Below, in pieces: positions 34,957 through 44,571 of a DNA stretch of 64,000 nucleotides. The notes beneath the pieces are model-generated. The model saw only the letters and a program-made list of their open reading frames with translations. It was not told the origin of the DNA and made no database searches. A program made the translations under genes and the position numbers. Positions within the stretch are counted from its first letter, which is position 1, and each line of letters begins with the position of its first letter. This DNA is from Duganella phyllosphaerae (GTDB taxonomy: Bacteria; Pseudomonadota; Gammaproteobacteria; Burkholderiales; Burkholderiaceae_D): assembly GCF_001758785.1 (NCBI RefSeq), contig NZ_LROM01000002.1, forward strand, positions 1 to 64,000. The letters run 5' to 3'.

Positions 34957-36120
34957 ATGACCTTATCAACCGACGACTTTCTCCCCTTTGCCCTCCCCGA
35001 CCTCGGCGAGGAAGAAGCCGCCGCCGTTCTCGCCTGTCTGCGCTCCGGCTGGATTACCAGCGGCCCCGTCAGCCGCCAGTTCGAACAGGACTTCGCTGCC
35101 TGCCTGGGCGGCGACGTGCACGCCATCGCCGTCAACTCGGCCACCGCCGGCCTGCACCTGGCCCTGGAGGCGCTGGGCATCGGTCCCGGTGACGAAGTGA
35201 TCGTGCCCACCATGACCTTCACCGCCACCGCCGAAGTGGTGCGCTACCTGGGCGCCGACCCGGTGATCGTCGATGTCGATCCGCACACCCTGTGCCTGCA
35301 GCCGGACGCCATCGAAGCTGCCATCACGCCCGACACCCGCGCGGTGATCCCGGTCCATTACGGCGGCCTGGCCTGCGACATCGACGCCATCGTCGCGCTG
35401 GCCCGCCGCCACGGCCTGCGCGTGGTCGAAGACGCCGCCCACGCCTTTCCCACCACCTTGCGCGGCCGCCTGGTGGGCACGCTCGACAGCGACGCCACCG
35501 TGTTCAGCTTCTATGCCAACAAGACCATCACCACCGGCGAAGGCGGCATGGTGGTCTGCCGCGCGGCCGACATCGCAGCGCGGGTGCGGGTGATGCGGCT
35601 GCACGGCATCAGCGAAGACGCGTTCGACCGCTTCGTCTCCCGGCACCCGGCCTGGTTCTACCAGGTGGTCGCACCAGGCTTCAAGTACAACCTCACCGAT
35701 ATCGCCGCCGCCATCGGCCGCGTCCAGCTGCGCAAGATCGACGGCTTTCTAACACGCCGCCAGCACCTGGCGCGCCAGTACAACGAATGCCTGGCCGACC
35801 TGCCCTTGACACTGCCGCCCGATGCGCCACCCGGCAGCCAGCACGCCTGGCACCTGTACCCGGTCCGCTTGACGGCGCAGGCGCCGCTGGCGCGCGACCG
35901 CCTGATCGAGCTGCTGGCGGAACACGGCATCGGCACCAGCGTCCACTATATCCCGCTGCACCGCCAGCCCTATTGGCGCGACCGCTACCAGTTGCACCCC
36001 GAGCAGTTCCCCCACGCCGAAGCCAGCTACCACGCGCAGCTGACGCTGCCGCTGTACACCCGCATGACCGACGCCGACCAGGCGCGCGTGATCGCCACCC
36101 TGACGGAGCTGCTATGTTAG
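34957..36120 (+). CDS. DegT/DnrJ/EryC1 aminotransferase, second copy (PglE/PseC-like)
   Basis: A 387-residue PLP enzyme. Landmarks are [20 protein letters not shown] (about 31-50), [20 protein letters not shown] (about 59-78), [15 protein letters not shown] (about 153-167) and the Lys in [18 protein letters not shown] (about 181-198). The [13 protein letters not shown] wording favours enzymes that aminate a 4-keto-6-deoxy sugar, the product of the WbpM-type dehydratase at 22940, over the 3-amino WbpE type. GGAGAT precedes the ATG. It overlaps the fused transferase gene by seven bases. No separate PglD-like acetyltransferase is visible. Confidence 0.9.
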   Translation: MTLSTDDFLPFALPDLGEEEAAAVLACLRSGWITSGPVSRQFEQDFAACLGGDVHAIAVNSATAGLHLALEALGIGPGDEVIVPTMTFTATAEVVRYLGADPVIVDVDPHTLCLQPDAIEAAITPDTRAVIPVHYGGLACDIDAIVALARRHGLRVVEDAAHAFPTTLRGRLVGTLDSDATVFSFYANKTITTGEGGMVVCRAADIAARVRVMRLHGISEDAFDRFVSRHPAWFYQVVAPGFKYNLTDIAAAIGRVQLRKIDGFLTRRQHLARQYNECLADLPLTLPPDAPPGSQHAWHLYPVRLTAQAPLARDRLIELLAEHGIGTSVHYIPLHRQPYWRDRYQLHPEQFPHAEASYHAQLTLPLYTRMTDADQARVIATLTELLC

Positions 36121-37898
36121 CCAAACGCCTGTTCGATATCGCCGCCGCACTGGCGGGCCTGTTGCTGCTGGCGCCGCTGTTGTTGCTGTTGGCGGCATGG
36201 GTACGCTGCGACTCGCCGGGCCCGGTGCTGTTTCGCCAGCGCCGCGTGGGCCGGCACGGCGCGCCGTTCCAGATCATCAAGTTCCGCACCATGGCTGCCG
36301 GCGCCGAGCGCGATGGCCAGTTGTCGGTGGCCGACGACCAGCGCGCCACCCGCGCCGGGCGCTGGCTGCGGCGCCACAAGCTCGACGAACTGCCGCAACT
36401 GGTCAATGTGCTGCGCGGCGACATGAGCCTGGTCGGTCCGCGCCCAGAAGTACCACGCTACGTGGCCCACTATCCGCCAGCCGTGCGCTCGGTGGTGTTG
36501 TCGGTGGCGCCGGGCATCACCGACTGGGCCGCGCTGCGCTTTCGCAACGAGGGCGAACTGCTGCGTCAGGCGCCGGACCCCGAACACGCCTACCTGCACC
36601 AGGTACTGCCCATCAAACTCGCCTACTATGCGCGCTACGTGCAGCGCCGCAGCTTCGCCATCGACCTGCAGATTTTATTGTGCACGGTGGCCACGCTGCT
36701 GTTCGGCGTGCGCCGCAAGCGACCGCTGTTGCGCATCGTGCGCAGCAGCCGGCTGATGCCGGGCGGCCGACAGTCGGTGCTGATCGACTGGCTGCGCGGG
36801 CTGGCCGCATTGCAGGTGGCGGCTGCGCACTTGCGGGCCCAGGTGTTTCCCGGCCTGGGCGCCTTGACCGATCCGCCGCTGTGGTACCAGGGGCTGGCGT
36901 TCGTCACCGGTTTTGCGCACCAGGCGGTGCTGGTGTTTTTTGTACTCAGTGGCTGGCTGGTGGGCGGCGTATTCCTCGACCGCAGCCACAACGTGCCGCG
37001 GGCACGGGCGCTGCGCGACTATGCCGTCGACCGCGCCACGCGCCTGTGGACCGTGCTGTTGCCGGCGTTCGTCCTGATGCTGGCCCTGGCATGGGCCGGC
37101 GCGCTGCCACGCTCCGATCTCGCCATGGCCGGCTCGGCCTGGTCTCTCACCACGCTGCTGGGCAACCTGGTGGGCTTGCAGACCCTGGCCGTGCCGCCTT
37201 TCGGCGAGAATTTTCCGCTCTGGAGCCTGTCCAACGAAACCTGGTACTACGTGCTGTTTCCGCTGCTGGTGACAGGTGCGCGCGCCGGCTCTGCCTGGTG
37301 GCGATCAGGTTGTGCGGCGCTGGCGCTGGCGTTGACGGTGCTGCTGGGCGCGGCGATTACCGGCTACTTCCTGGTCTGGCTGCTGGGGGTGGCAGCGTCG
37401 CGCCTGCGGTTCGATTTCTCGGCTGCGCAGCGCTGGCTGTGGCGTGGTGTGCTGCTGGTCGTGGCGGCGCTGCTGCGCCTCGGTGGCCAGGATGGCGACT
37501 TCACCCTCGCCACCCTGGGGCCGGACCTCTTGCTGGCAGTGCTGCTGGTGGTGTGCTTGTGCAGCGTGGGACGGGGACGGCCGGTGGCGGCGGTGGCAAA
37601 GACCGGGGCCTTCCTGGCCGGCTTCTCCTTTACCTTGTACGTGGTGCATATCCCGTTGCAGCGGATGTTGTGGTCGTACCGCGACGGCGCGCTGCTGGCG
37701 CCGGGGGATGCAGCCAGCCTGGCGGTGTATGCCGCCATGCTGGCCGTGGTGCTGGCGTTGGCCTACCTGTTTCACTTGCCGTTCGAAGCGCAGACCGGCA
37801 GGCTGCGGCGGCTGCTGCGGCGCCGCTTGCCGGGCGACCAGGACCTCGCCCGTACCGTAAAAACCGCGCCTGCCGGGCGGTCAGCCGATGCCGGCTGA
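36114..37898 (+). CDS. Phosphoglycosyl transferase fused to acyltransferase 3
   Basis: One uninterrupted frame of 594 residues with two unrelated membrane enzymes. Residues 1-205 are a small PglC-type phosphoglycosyl transferase: re-entrant helix ([20 protein letters not shown]), [24 protein letters not shown], catalytic Asp-Glu in [27 protein letters not shown]. It starts the lipid-linked repeat unit. Residues 220-570 are an acyltransferase-3 (OafA-like) domain with about ten helices: [20 protein letters not shown] (conserved His), [46 protein letters not shown]. An internal in-frame ATG at 36756, with no strong ribosome site, could also produce the second part alone. I know these domains as separate proteins; the fusion is unusual. 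Confidence 0.88.
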   Translation: MLAKRLFDIAAALAGLLLLAPLLLLLAAWVRCDSPGPVLFRQRRVGRHGAPFQIIKFRTMAAGAERDGQLSVADDQRATRAGRWLRRHKLDELPQLVNVLRGDMSLVGPRPEVPRYVAHYPPAVRSVVLSVAPGITDWAALRFRNEGELLRQAPDPEHAYLHQVLPIKLAYYARYVQRRSFAIDLQILLCTVATLLFGVRRKRPLLRIVRSSRLMPGGRQSVLIDWLRGLAALQVAAAHLRAQVFPGLGALTDPPLWYQGLAFVTGFAHQAVLVFFVLSGWLVGGVFLDRSHNVPRARALRDYAVDRATRLWTVLLPAFVLMLALAWAGALPRSDLAMAGSAWSLTTLLGNLVGLQTLAVPPFGENFPLWSLSNETWYYVLFPLLVTGARAGSAWWRSGCAALALALTVLLGAAITGYFLVWLLGVAASRLRFDFSAAQRWLWRGVLLVVAALLRLGGQDGDFTLATLGPDLLLAVLLVVCLCSVGRGRPVAAVAKTGAFLAGFSFTLYVVHIPLQRMLWSYRDGALLAPGDAASLAVYAAMLAVVLALAYLFHLPFEAQTGRLRRLLRRRLPGDQDLARTVKTAPAGRSADAG

Positions 37899-37912
37899 CC
37901 GCTCAATCCTGC

Positions 37913-40216
37913 TTACTGGTAAGCCCCGATGGTCACCGGGGCTGTGACTGGCTTGCCCTCGATATCGGTCTTGGGCGCGTAGTCGGTCGTGCCCTTGCCC
38001 TTGGCCGGCGACGAGGCGCGCAGGTGCAGGTCAGGCGTGCCACTGCGCGTGTAGCCGACGAATTGTGGATCGGCCGACACCGTACCGGTCGCCTGCAGAC
38101 CATTTTTCAGGCTGATGTTGTAGATGCTGTTCTGGTACACCAGGTTGTTGCGGTAGGTGTTGTGGGTACCGGTGGAACCTTGCTCGGTGATGCCGTAACG
38201 GTTGTCGTACACGATGTTGTTGACGACATGGGTGTAGTCGTTGGGCGCCGTGCGGTTGTAGAAGTCCCCTGCGCCCACCACGATGCCGGTGCCGGAAGCG
38301 GCTACCGTGTTGTTGGCGATGATCACATTGGTGGCGTCGTGCCACAGGTGGATCGCCGCCTCCGAGACGCGGTATACCACGTTGCCCACCACGCTGCCCG
38401 ACGTGCTCACGTAGATGCCCTGGATGTATTTACAACCGGCCGGGCCGATATCGTGCACGAAGTTGTTGATCACATCGCCCTTGATGCCCTTGTAGTAAGA
38501 ATCGACGCCGATGGCCGACGCGCCACTACCGTTGCACGCGAGCGTGTTGGCGATGTGGTGCACGCGGTTGCCACGAATGACGTCGTACGAGCCGCCCGTG
38601 TACAAGCCGCTGCGCCACACGGTGCCGCCCTGCAGCTTGCTGCCATCGACCTCGAAGCCGATGATGTCGACGTAATTGCCGCGGTTGTCCCAGGCGATGT
38701 TGTTGCTGGAACTGGCCGGCGGCACGATCTTGGCGCCCCATTTGACGGTCGAATAGTAGTAAATGCGGCCGCTGGCGGTACCGCTGGTGGTGGTCTTGAA
38801 GCCGCCAGCATAGGTGCCCGGCGCCACGTGCACCGTGGTGTTGGGCTTGGCCAGCGCGGAAGCACGGGCAATCGTGCGCAGCGGCGAGCCTTGCGCGCCC
38901 GAGTTGCTGTCCGAACCCGTGGTGGCGACGTACAGGTTGTTCGCCGTCGCAGGGGCTGCATCCGGTACTGGCTGCGGAGCAGGCGTCGGTGTCGGACTCG
39001 GCGTGGCGCCGTTGAACTCGTAGGCGCCCAGGTCGGGACCGGCACCGGCAGGACGCGCCTTGCCGTTGAGGTCGGTTGCGGTGGCGTCGCCGGCAAGTCC
39101 CTTGTCGATTGCGGGCGACGTTGCCTGCAGCTGGTAATCGCCGCCGCCGGTACGAACATAGTTGACGAACTGCGGCGCCGCCGCGATGGTGGCCACCGCT
39201 ACGCCCTTGAGCAACATGTACGGATAGGCCGATTGTTGGTGCATCAGGTTGTTGGTGTAAGTGTTGTTGCTGCCCACGTTACCTTGCTCGACCACGCCGT
39301 ACTGGGTATCGACCACGATGTTGTTGGCTACCCGCGAGTAATCGTTGACTCCATTGGACACATAAGGATCGCCGCCGCCCACCACGATACCAGTATGGGC
39401 GGCAAAGATCGTGTTATGGCTCACGGCCGCGCGTGCGGCATCGTGCCACAGCAGCACCGCAGCCTGCGAGACGGCGTAAATCAGGTTGTTCTTGACGTCG
39501 CTATCGGCGCTGTTGACGAACACCCCGGACATGGTCTTGCAACCAGCCGCGCCGATATCGTGCACCACGTTGGCCAGCACGTCGTTGCCGGTGCCCTTGT
39601 AATAGCTGTCGGCGCCGATGCCGCCACCCGAGGCACAAGCGCCCTGGCCGATGTGATGCACATGGCTGTTGGTAACGGTTCCGAACGAGCCGGCGGTGTA
39701 CAGGCCCACGGCCCAGCGGGTACCGGCCTTGTGGCCGCTGCCGTCGACGTCGAAACCATCGATATCGACATAACTGCCACGGTTGTCCCAGGCCACGGCA
39801 TTGGCGGACGTGGCCGGCGGGACGATCTTTGCGGCCCACTTGGTGTCCGAAACATAGCGGATGCGCGCCGTCGGCGTGCCGCTGGTGCTGGTGCGGAAGC
39901 CGCCTTCATAGGTGCCGGGCGCCACGTGCACCACGGTGCCCGGGGTGGCCGCCTGGGCCGCGCGTGCGATGGTCTTGAACGGCTTGGCGCTGGTGCCGGG
40001 GTTGCTGTCGGCGCCGGTGGTGGCCACGTACAGCGCGGTGGCGGCCGCGTTGTAGCTGGCGTCCGCCGCCGGTTGATCCGACAGTTGCGTCGTGGCCAGC
40101 ATGACGGCGGGCGCCTCGCTGGCGCTATCGCTTTGACCACCGCCGCAGGCGGAGAGCAAGATCATGCAGGCAGTCGCACCAGCAGTTTGAGACAGATAGT
40201 TGACAGATGATTTCAT
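37913..40216 (-). CDS. Lipoprotein with two duplicated parallel beta-helix domains (polysaccharide lyase-like)
   Basis: A 767-residue precursor with a lipoprotein signal ending in LLSACGGG (Cys about 24). Two homologous halves (about 60-400 and 425-767) share LYVATTGADSNPG/LYVATTGSDSNSG, FKTIARAAQAA/LRTIARASALA, VHVAPGTYEGGF/VHVAPGTYAGGF, AKIVPPA, WDNRGSYVDI, GADSYYKGTGNDV/GVDSYYKGIKGDV. They are joined by a Pro/Thr linker (TPSPTPTPAPQP). The pattern is that of right-handed beta-helix proteins of the pectate lyase/DUF1565 superfamily. In this locus it is most likely an outer-membrane or periplasmic enzyme that binds or cuts the exported polysaccharide. It converges on the operon before it. 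No catalytic residues can be assigned by eye. Confidence 0.85.
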   Translation of the reverse strand: MKSSVNYLSQTAGATACMILLSACGGGQSDSASEAPAVMLATTQLSDQPAADASYNAAATALYVATTGADSNPGTSAKPFKTIARAAQAATPGTVVHVAPGTYEGGFRTSTSGTPTARIRYVSDTKWAAKIVPPATSANAVAWDNRGSYVDIDGFDVDGSGHKAGTRWAVGLYTAGSFGTVTNSHVHHIGQGACASGGGIGADSYYKGTGNDVLANVVHDIGAAGCKTMSGVFVNSADSDVKNNLIYAVSQAAVLLWHDAARAAVSHNTIFAAHTGIVVGGGDPYVSNGVNDYSRVANNIVVDTQYGVVEQGNVGSNNTYTNNLMHQQSAYPYMLLKGVAVATIAAAPQFVNYVRTGGGDYQLQATSPAIDKGLAGDATATDLNGKARPAGAGPDLGAYEFNGATPSPTPTPAPQPVPDAAPATANNLYVATTGSDSNSGAQGSPLRTIARASALAKPNTTVHVAPGTYAGGFKTTTSGTASGRIYYYSTVKWGAKIVPPASSSNNIAWDNRGNYVDIIGFEVDGSKLQGGTVWRSGLYTGGSYDVIRGNRVHHIANTLACNGSGASAIGVDSYYKGIKGDVINNFVHDIGPAGCKYIQGIYVSTSGSVVGNVVYRVSEAAIHLWHDATNVIIANNTVAASGTGIVVGAGDFYNRTAPNDYTHVVNNIVYDNRYGITEQGSTGTHNTYRNNLVYQNSIYNISLKNGLQATGTVSADPQFVGYTRSGTPDLHLRASSPAKGKGTTDYAPKTDIEGKPVTAPVTIGAYQ

Positions 40217-40402
40217 CAGCCGTTCCTCGCAATTTCAAAGTGAATGAGCGAGGTTTGATCTGCATCAAATTCTATAGTTCAATGCTTTGAGCAAAAAATT
40301 TCTGACAAGATTTATTTCGAGTCATCAGACCATGCACACCGGCAAGACGAAATTCAGCAGGCATGCGGCTTTCAATCAAAAAGGGAGACAAAGTCCGGCG
40401 TG

Positions 40403-40426
40403 AAAAAAAATTCAAAACAATTTGAA
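40403..40426 (-). terminator. Weak AT-rich terminator after the Wzc-like gene
   Basis: On the minus strand TTCAAA-TTGT-TTTGAA (40426 to 40411) is followed by eight T residues (40410-40403). The stem is only six AT-rich pairs, so termination would be inefficient. The region 40217-40434 is markedly AT-rich and otherwise should hold the promoter of the beta-helix lipoprotein gene. Confidence 0.4.
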
Positions 40427-40434
40427 AAAGTGCG

Positions 40435-42774
40435 TCAGACGTCGTTGAACACCACCCCGCGCGGCGCAATGCCGGCATGGTTGAGACGCTTGACAGCCGC
40501 ACCCAGCTGGGTCTCGGTGGTGACCCCGGCGCGCGCCACCAGGAACACCGACCCGGCATTGGCGCCCACCACCAGCGCATCGGCCGCCACCAGCACCGGC
40601 GGCGCTGTCACCAGCACCACGTCGTAGCGCGCGCCCAGCCGCGCCAGCACGTCGGCGAACAGCCTCGACTGCAGCAGTTCGGCCTGGTGCGGCCCGGCGC
40701 CGCCGGCAGCGATGAAGTCGAGCCGGGGCGCGACCGCGGCGCGCAGCGCCTGGTGCGGCTGCAACATCCCGGCCAGGCAATCGGCCAAGCCGGCCGCGCG
40801 GTCGAGACCGAAGTGTTGGTGCAGCGTGCCGTCGCGCAAGTCGGCATCGACCAGCAAGGTGCGCTGGCCACCGGCTGCCAGCAGCAGCGCCAGGTTGACT
40901 AAAACAAAAGCCGCCCCCACCGCGCGCGTGGGACCGAGGCAGCACACGATGTTGTTGCGACTGTGCGGCAACACGAATTGCAGCGTGGCGCGAAAGGCGC
41001 GCAGGCTCTCGGCAGCAACGTCGTCGGGCGCGGCCTGCGCCAGCGAGCGCACCGCCGGCAGCTGTTGCCCGGCCTTCGATGAGGGCTCGGCCTTGCCTGC
41101 CCGCCGTAGCTGGCGCCGCAACCGGTCCTGGCTGCGGCTGTGCGGGATGGTCGCGTGCACCGTGTTCGGTCCCAGCAGCGCCTCGATCCGTTCGGGTGCG
41201 TCGATGCCGCCGCGCACGGCGCGCCAGGCCAGTGCCAGCAGCGCGCCCAGGAACACCCCGATTACCAGGCCCAGCAACACGATCAGCGGCCGGTTGGGCT
41301 TGAGCGTGTTCTCGGGCGCGACCGGCATGTCCACCATGCGCACGGTGCCGATGCTGCCCACCGCCATCAGGCGCAATTGCTGGGCCGTGTTGAGCAGCTC
41401 GGTGTACAGCTTGGTGCTGACCGTGACGTCGCGCTCGAGCCTTACCTGTTCCTGCTCGATGCGCGGCAGCCGCTTGATGCGGGTTTCCAGCGCGCCGATC
41501 TCGCGGTCGTTTTCGCGCACTTGCTGCGCCACCGCCTGCAACACCGGGTGCTCGTCGGTAAAGCGGCCCAGCAGCTCGGCGCGCTTTTGCACCAGCGTGC
41601 TGCGTCGTGCCTGCGCGGCCGCCAGCGTGTCGAGCGCGATGCGCACCTCCTGGGTCAGGTCGATGGTCTCGTGGCCGCTGCGAAAGCCGTTGTAGCTGGC
41701 CTCGGCAGCTTCCAGCTGCTGCTTGGCCACCGGCAACTGGCGGTCGAGAAAGGCCAGGGTCTTTTGCGCTTCCTCGGTACGGCGCGCCAGGTTTTGCCGC
41801 ATGTATTCGCGGCCGATTTCGGTCAGCGTGGCATATACCTGCTGCGGATCGCTGCCCTGCAAGGTGACCGCGATGATGCCCGACAGCTTGCCCTGTTCGG
41901 AAATCTGCAGCGACCGCTGCACGCTTTCAAGCGCCGCCAGCCGCGATGTGCGGCGCAAGACATAGCGGGTGCCGGGCGCGCCGCGCAGGCGCGTGACCAG
42001 CAATTCCAGGTGATCGGGCGTGGTACGCGTCGCCGCGAAACCCGCCGTGCCGTCCGCTCCAGTTACTCCCGTCGCAGCAGGCCCGGCCGGCAACGCCAGC
42101 CGCGCCAGCTGCCCTGTCCGGCCATCGAGCAATGCGCGGCCGGCGCCATCGGTCAGCCGCCAGCGCTCGCCGCCGAGCGCCATGAGGTTGAACTTTCGGC
42201 CATACCAGTGGCTTGGCACATCGAACACGGCGACGTCGATTTTTTCGCCACCCCAGGCGTAACCGCCGCGTTCGAACCAGGCCGGCGCCGACAACTGGCC
42301 GCCCCGGCGCTGGGCGATCCATTCGCCGCCGAGCGGAAAGTAGCGCGGCCGCGCGTGGATGTACAGGCGCAAGGTATCGACCGCGGGCGCCACCACCAGC
42401 CGCGAGCGCAGCAGCTCCATTTCGGCGATCGCGGCCTTCTTGGTCTCGAACAGCGACGACACTTCGTTGAGGATGTTCTTCGACGCATTGGGCTGCTCCT
42501 CTTCCACGTGCAGCAGCATGTTGGCCTGATACACGGGCGGCGCCACCAGCGCGTAACCGAGCGCCGCCAGCGTACACAGTGCGGCGACCACCACGATCAG
42601 CCAGCGACGTGCGGCCAGCGCGCGGAACCAGGCGCGCCAGGCCAGCATGGTCGGATCGGCCGGCGCGGGCGGCGCCGGGTACTCGATCAGGCGGCCCGGC
42701 TGCGCCACGCCCGGCAACGCGCGCAGCATGCGGGAGGTGTCGGCGTCGCGGGGGGCGTCCATGGGGGCATCCAT
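40435..42774 (-). CDS. Wzc-like chain-length protein with degenerate BY-kinase domain
   Basis: A 779-residue inner-membrane protein. The first membrane helix (WLIVVVAALCTLAALGYALV, about 57-76) and the second (LIVLLGLVIGVFLGALLALA) flank a Wzz-type periplasmic part with long coiled coil (about 330-480). The C-terminal cytosolic part (about 560-779) has the fold of a bacterial tyrosine kinase. However, the Walker A loop reads GPTRAVGAAF instead of GxxxxGK[ST], and Walker B reads VVLVTAPPVL where Asp is usual. Only the Walker A' LLVDADLRDG is intact. The protein stops at GVVFNDV, so the usual C-terminal tyrosine cluster is also missing. It probably controls chain length or export without kinase activity. 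The ATG at 42774 is preferred over a TTG 33 bases upstream. Confidence 0.9.
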   Translation of the reverse strand: MDAPMDAPRDADTSRMLRALPGVAQPGRLIEYPAPPAPADPTMLAWRAWFRALAARRWLIVVVAALCTLAALGYALVAPPVYQANMLLHVEEEQPNASKNILNEVSSLFETKKAAIAEMELLRSRLVVAPAVDTLRLYIHARPRYFPLGGEWIAQRRGGQLSAPAWFERGGYAWGGEKIDVAVFDVPSHWYGRKFNLMALGGERWRLTDGAGRALLDGRTGQLARLALPAGPAATGVTGADGTAGFAATRTTPDHLELLVTRLRGAPGTRYVLRRTSRLAALESVQRSLQISEQGKLSGIIAVTLQGSDPQQVYATLTEIGREYMRQNLARRTEEAQKTLAFLDRQLPVAKQQLEAAEASYNGFRSGHETIDLTQEVRIALDTLAAAQARRSTLVQKRAELLGRFTDEHPVLQAVAQQVRENDREIGALETRIKRLPRIEQEQVRLERDVTVSTKLYTELLNTAQQLRLMAVGSIGTVRMVDMPVAPENTLKPNRPLIVLLGLVIGVFLGALLALAWRAVRGGIDAPERIEALLGPNTVHATIPHSRSQDRLRRQLRRAGKAEPSSKAGQQLPAVRSLAQAAPDDVAAESLRAFRATLQFVLPHSRNNIVCCLGPTRAVGAAFVLVNLALLLAAGGQRTLLVDADLRDGTLHQHFGLDRAAGLADCLAGMLQPHQALRAAVAPRLDFIAAGGAGPHQAELLQSRLFADVLARLGARYDVVLVTAPPVLVAADALVVGANAGSVFLVARAGVTTETQLGAAVKRLNHAGIAPRGVVFNDV

Positions 42775-42784
42775 TGTGGGTATC

Positions 42785-44071
42785 CTAAGGCCGGGTGGTG
42801 ACGCCAACGGCCGACGACAGCTCGCCCGGGAACAGCTGGCTGATGGCGCGGTGCCAGTTGGTCAGCGTGGAGGCGGCCACGTACACGACATCGCGCGGCT
42901 GCAATTCGAATTGCTCGGCCAGGGCCAGCGCGCTGGCCGACCGGGCGTCGAGCCGGTAGACCAGCGATCGCCCCGGGGCGCCGGTGCCGTACACCTTGCC
43001 AGTATCAGCCGCAGCCGCAGCCTCAGCCGCCACATCGTCACCATGCCGCGCCCGACGCACCACGTAGACCTGCCCCGCATCTGCGCTTTGCGGATTGAGC
43101 CCGCCGGCCTCGCCCAGCGCCTCGCCCAGCGTCAGGCGACCGTCGTGCATGGTCAGCGCGCGGGGCGACAGCACCTCGCCGCCGACGAACACCTTGCTCT
43201 CGTCGCGCGGCGGCGCCCGCACCACGTCGCCATCGGCCAGCAGCATCGCAGCCGGGTGCCCCTGGCTGGGGGCAGCACTGTCCGCGGGTGCTTGCGGCTG
43301 CGGCGGCCCGCCACGCATCGCCGCCGCCAGGTCGATGCGGTAACGCTGCCCCGCCCGTTCGACCGTGATGCGGCTCTGGTCGGCCGTTGGCAACAGGCCA
43401 CCGGCGCGGTTGAGCGCTTCGAGCAGGGTCATGGGAATGTCGTTGATCGGTTGCGGGCCGGGCGTGCGCACCTGGCCTTCGACATACACGCGCTGGCTGC
43501 GGTAGGCCATCACCGTCACCGTCACGCGCGGCGCCCGGAAGTAGCGTGCCAGCCGCTGCACCAGCCGGTCGCGCGCCGCTTCGCGGGTGAGGCCGGCCAG
43601 CGGCACGGCGCCAGCAAACGGGAAATGTAACTGTCCCTGCTGGTCGATGACAAAGGTGGCCGGCGGTGGTCCGGTCTGGCCGTCGAGGTTGTCGGATCGC
43701 GACGGCAAGCCGGCGCCGGTCAGCTCGGGATGGTCCCAGACGGTGACGGCCAGCACGTCGCCCACGCCCAGCCGGTAGGCGCTGTCGGTGCCCGCAGCGG
43801 TAGCCGGGGCCGGAATCCGGACCGAACCCGGGACCGGGACCGTGACCTGGACCTGGATCGGGATCGGGACTGGGACCGGCAATGCTGCTGGCCTCGACAG
43901 CGCGGACACGGCGCTGGCAGCGTCGTCAACATTGCGTTCGCGGCGCTGCCCGGCCAGCCATTGCGCCGTAATCGGTATCACATCCGCGTCGCCAGGGGCG
44001 GGGGCACGGTGCGAGGTACCGGCGCAGCCGCACAGGTAAAACAACAACAATGCATACAGGAATTTCGCCAT
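42785..44071 (-). CDS. Polysaccharide export lipoprotein, Wza family
   Basis: A 428-residue precursor with a lipoprotein signal (FLYALLLFYLCGC, Cys about 16). The Poly_export domain (about 95-205) has YRLGVGDVLAVTVWDHPELT and GQLHFPFAGAVPLAGLTREA. Two SLBB-type segments follow: RVYVEGQVRTPGPQPINDIP, and VFVGGEVLSPRALTMHDGRL. It would form the outer-membrane export channel. A Val/Pro dipeptide-rich linker (PVPVPIPIQVQVTVPVPG, about 66-83) precedes the domain. Of two adjacent ATGs (44074 and 44071) the second has the better spacing to GGGAGG. It lies 10 bases upstream of the Wzc-like gene, so they are co-transcribed. Confidence 0.9.
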   Translation of the reverse strand: MAKFLYALLLFYLCGCAGTSHRAPAPGDADVIPITAQWLAGQRRERNVDDAASAVSALSRPAALPVPVPIPIQVQVTVPVPGSVRIPAPATAAGTDSAYRLGVGDVLAVTVWDHPELTGAGLPSRSDNLDGQTGPPPATFVIDQQGQLHFPFAGAVPLAGLTREAARDRLVQRLARYFRAPRVTVTVMAYRSQRVYVEGQVRTPGPQPINDIPMTLLEALNRAGGLLPTADQSRITVERAGQRYRIDLAAAMRGGPPQPQAPADSAAPSQGHPAAMLLADGDVVRAPPRDESKVFVGGEVLSPRALTMHDGRLTLGEALGEAGGLNPQSADAGQVYVVRRARHGDDVAAEAAAAADTGKVYGTGAPGRSLVYRLDARSASALALAEQFELQPRDVVYVAASTLTNWHRAISQLFPGELSSAVGVTTRP

Positions 44072-44285
44072 CATCGCCTCCCGGACCAACGACCAGCGTA
44101 GTGGGCACGTACCGTTGCGGCCTTGTGCAAGATCAAACGCGCCTGCACGGCTGACCAGCCATCCGGCCCGGAAATACCAGCTATCCGACGAAACAGCTTC
44201 CCTTTAGCCTGGGTACGGCCTACTCTGGATATAACAACCAGCGCCGGACGCATCTGCATACCGGCCGATACAGAAGGGGACAATC

Positions 44286-44450
44286 ATGGTCACGATCAAG
44301 ATCGCTGCAATTTTCGGGCTGCTGTTGCTGGCGGCAATGCTGGTGCAAGGACTGGTATTCGCGCCGACGAGCAAGGTCACGGCGGCAGCGGTGGAAAAGC
44401 ACCAGCCGGCAGTCGACTTCGACGGCATGCGCCGCGCGTTCCGCGCCTGA
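44286..44450 (+). CDS. 54-residue membrane or secreted peptide
   Basis: ATG at 44286 follows AGAAGGGGAC with good spacing, and the frame ends at TGA 44448-44450. The N terminus IAAIFGLLLLAAMLVQGLVF (about 6-25) is a signal-anchor or signal peptide with possible cleavage after VFA. The remaining 29 residues are charged (VEKHQPAVDFDGMRRAFRA). I do not recognise it. It is divergent from the Wza-like gene, whose promoter lies in the same gap (44072-44285). A possible -10, TATAAC, lies near 44229. Confidence 0.55.
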   Translation: MVTIKIAAIFGLLLLAAMLVQGLVFAPTSKVTAAAVEKHQPAVDFDGMRRAFRA

Positions 44451-44571
44451 CGCAGCCGATGCGTGATCTGAACACGCATCGGTGACATGGCGCACAGAGC
44501 TTAGGAGGGTGGGCGAAGCAGACTACTGGTTCGCAGTGCACGGCACTGTCCATTCAACCAGGAGATAGCCC

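Noticed and set aside
36197..40210. 1337-codon plus-strand frame over the fused transferase and the beta-helix lipoprotein
   Set aside because: It is a shadow frame: Arg/Gly/Ala-rich, out of phase in the transferase and antisense in the lipoprotein gene.
41140..42801. 553-codon plus-strand frame antisense to the Wzc-like gene
   Set aside because: Composition and lack of domains mark it as a shadow of the Wzc-like coding sequence.
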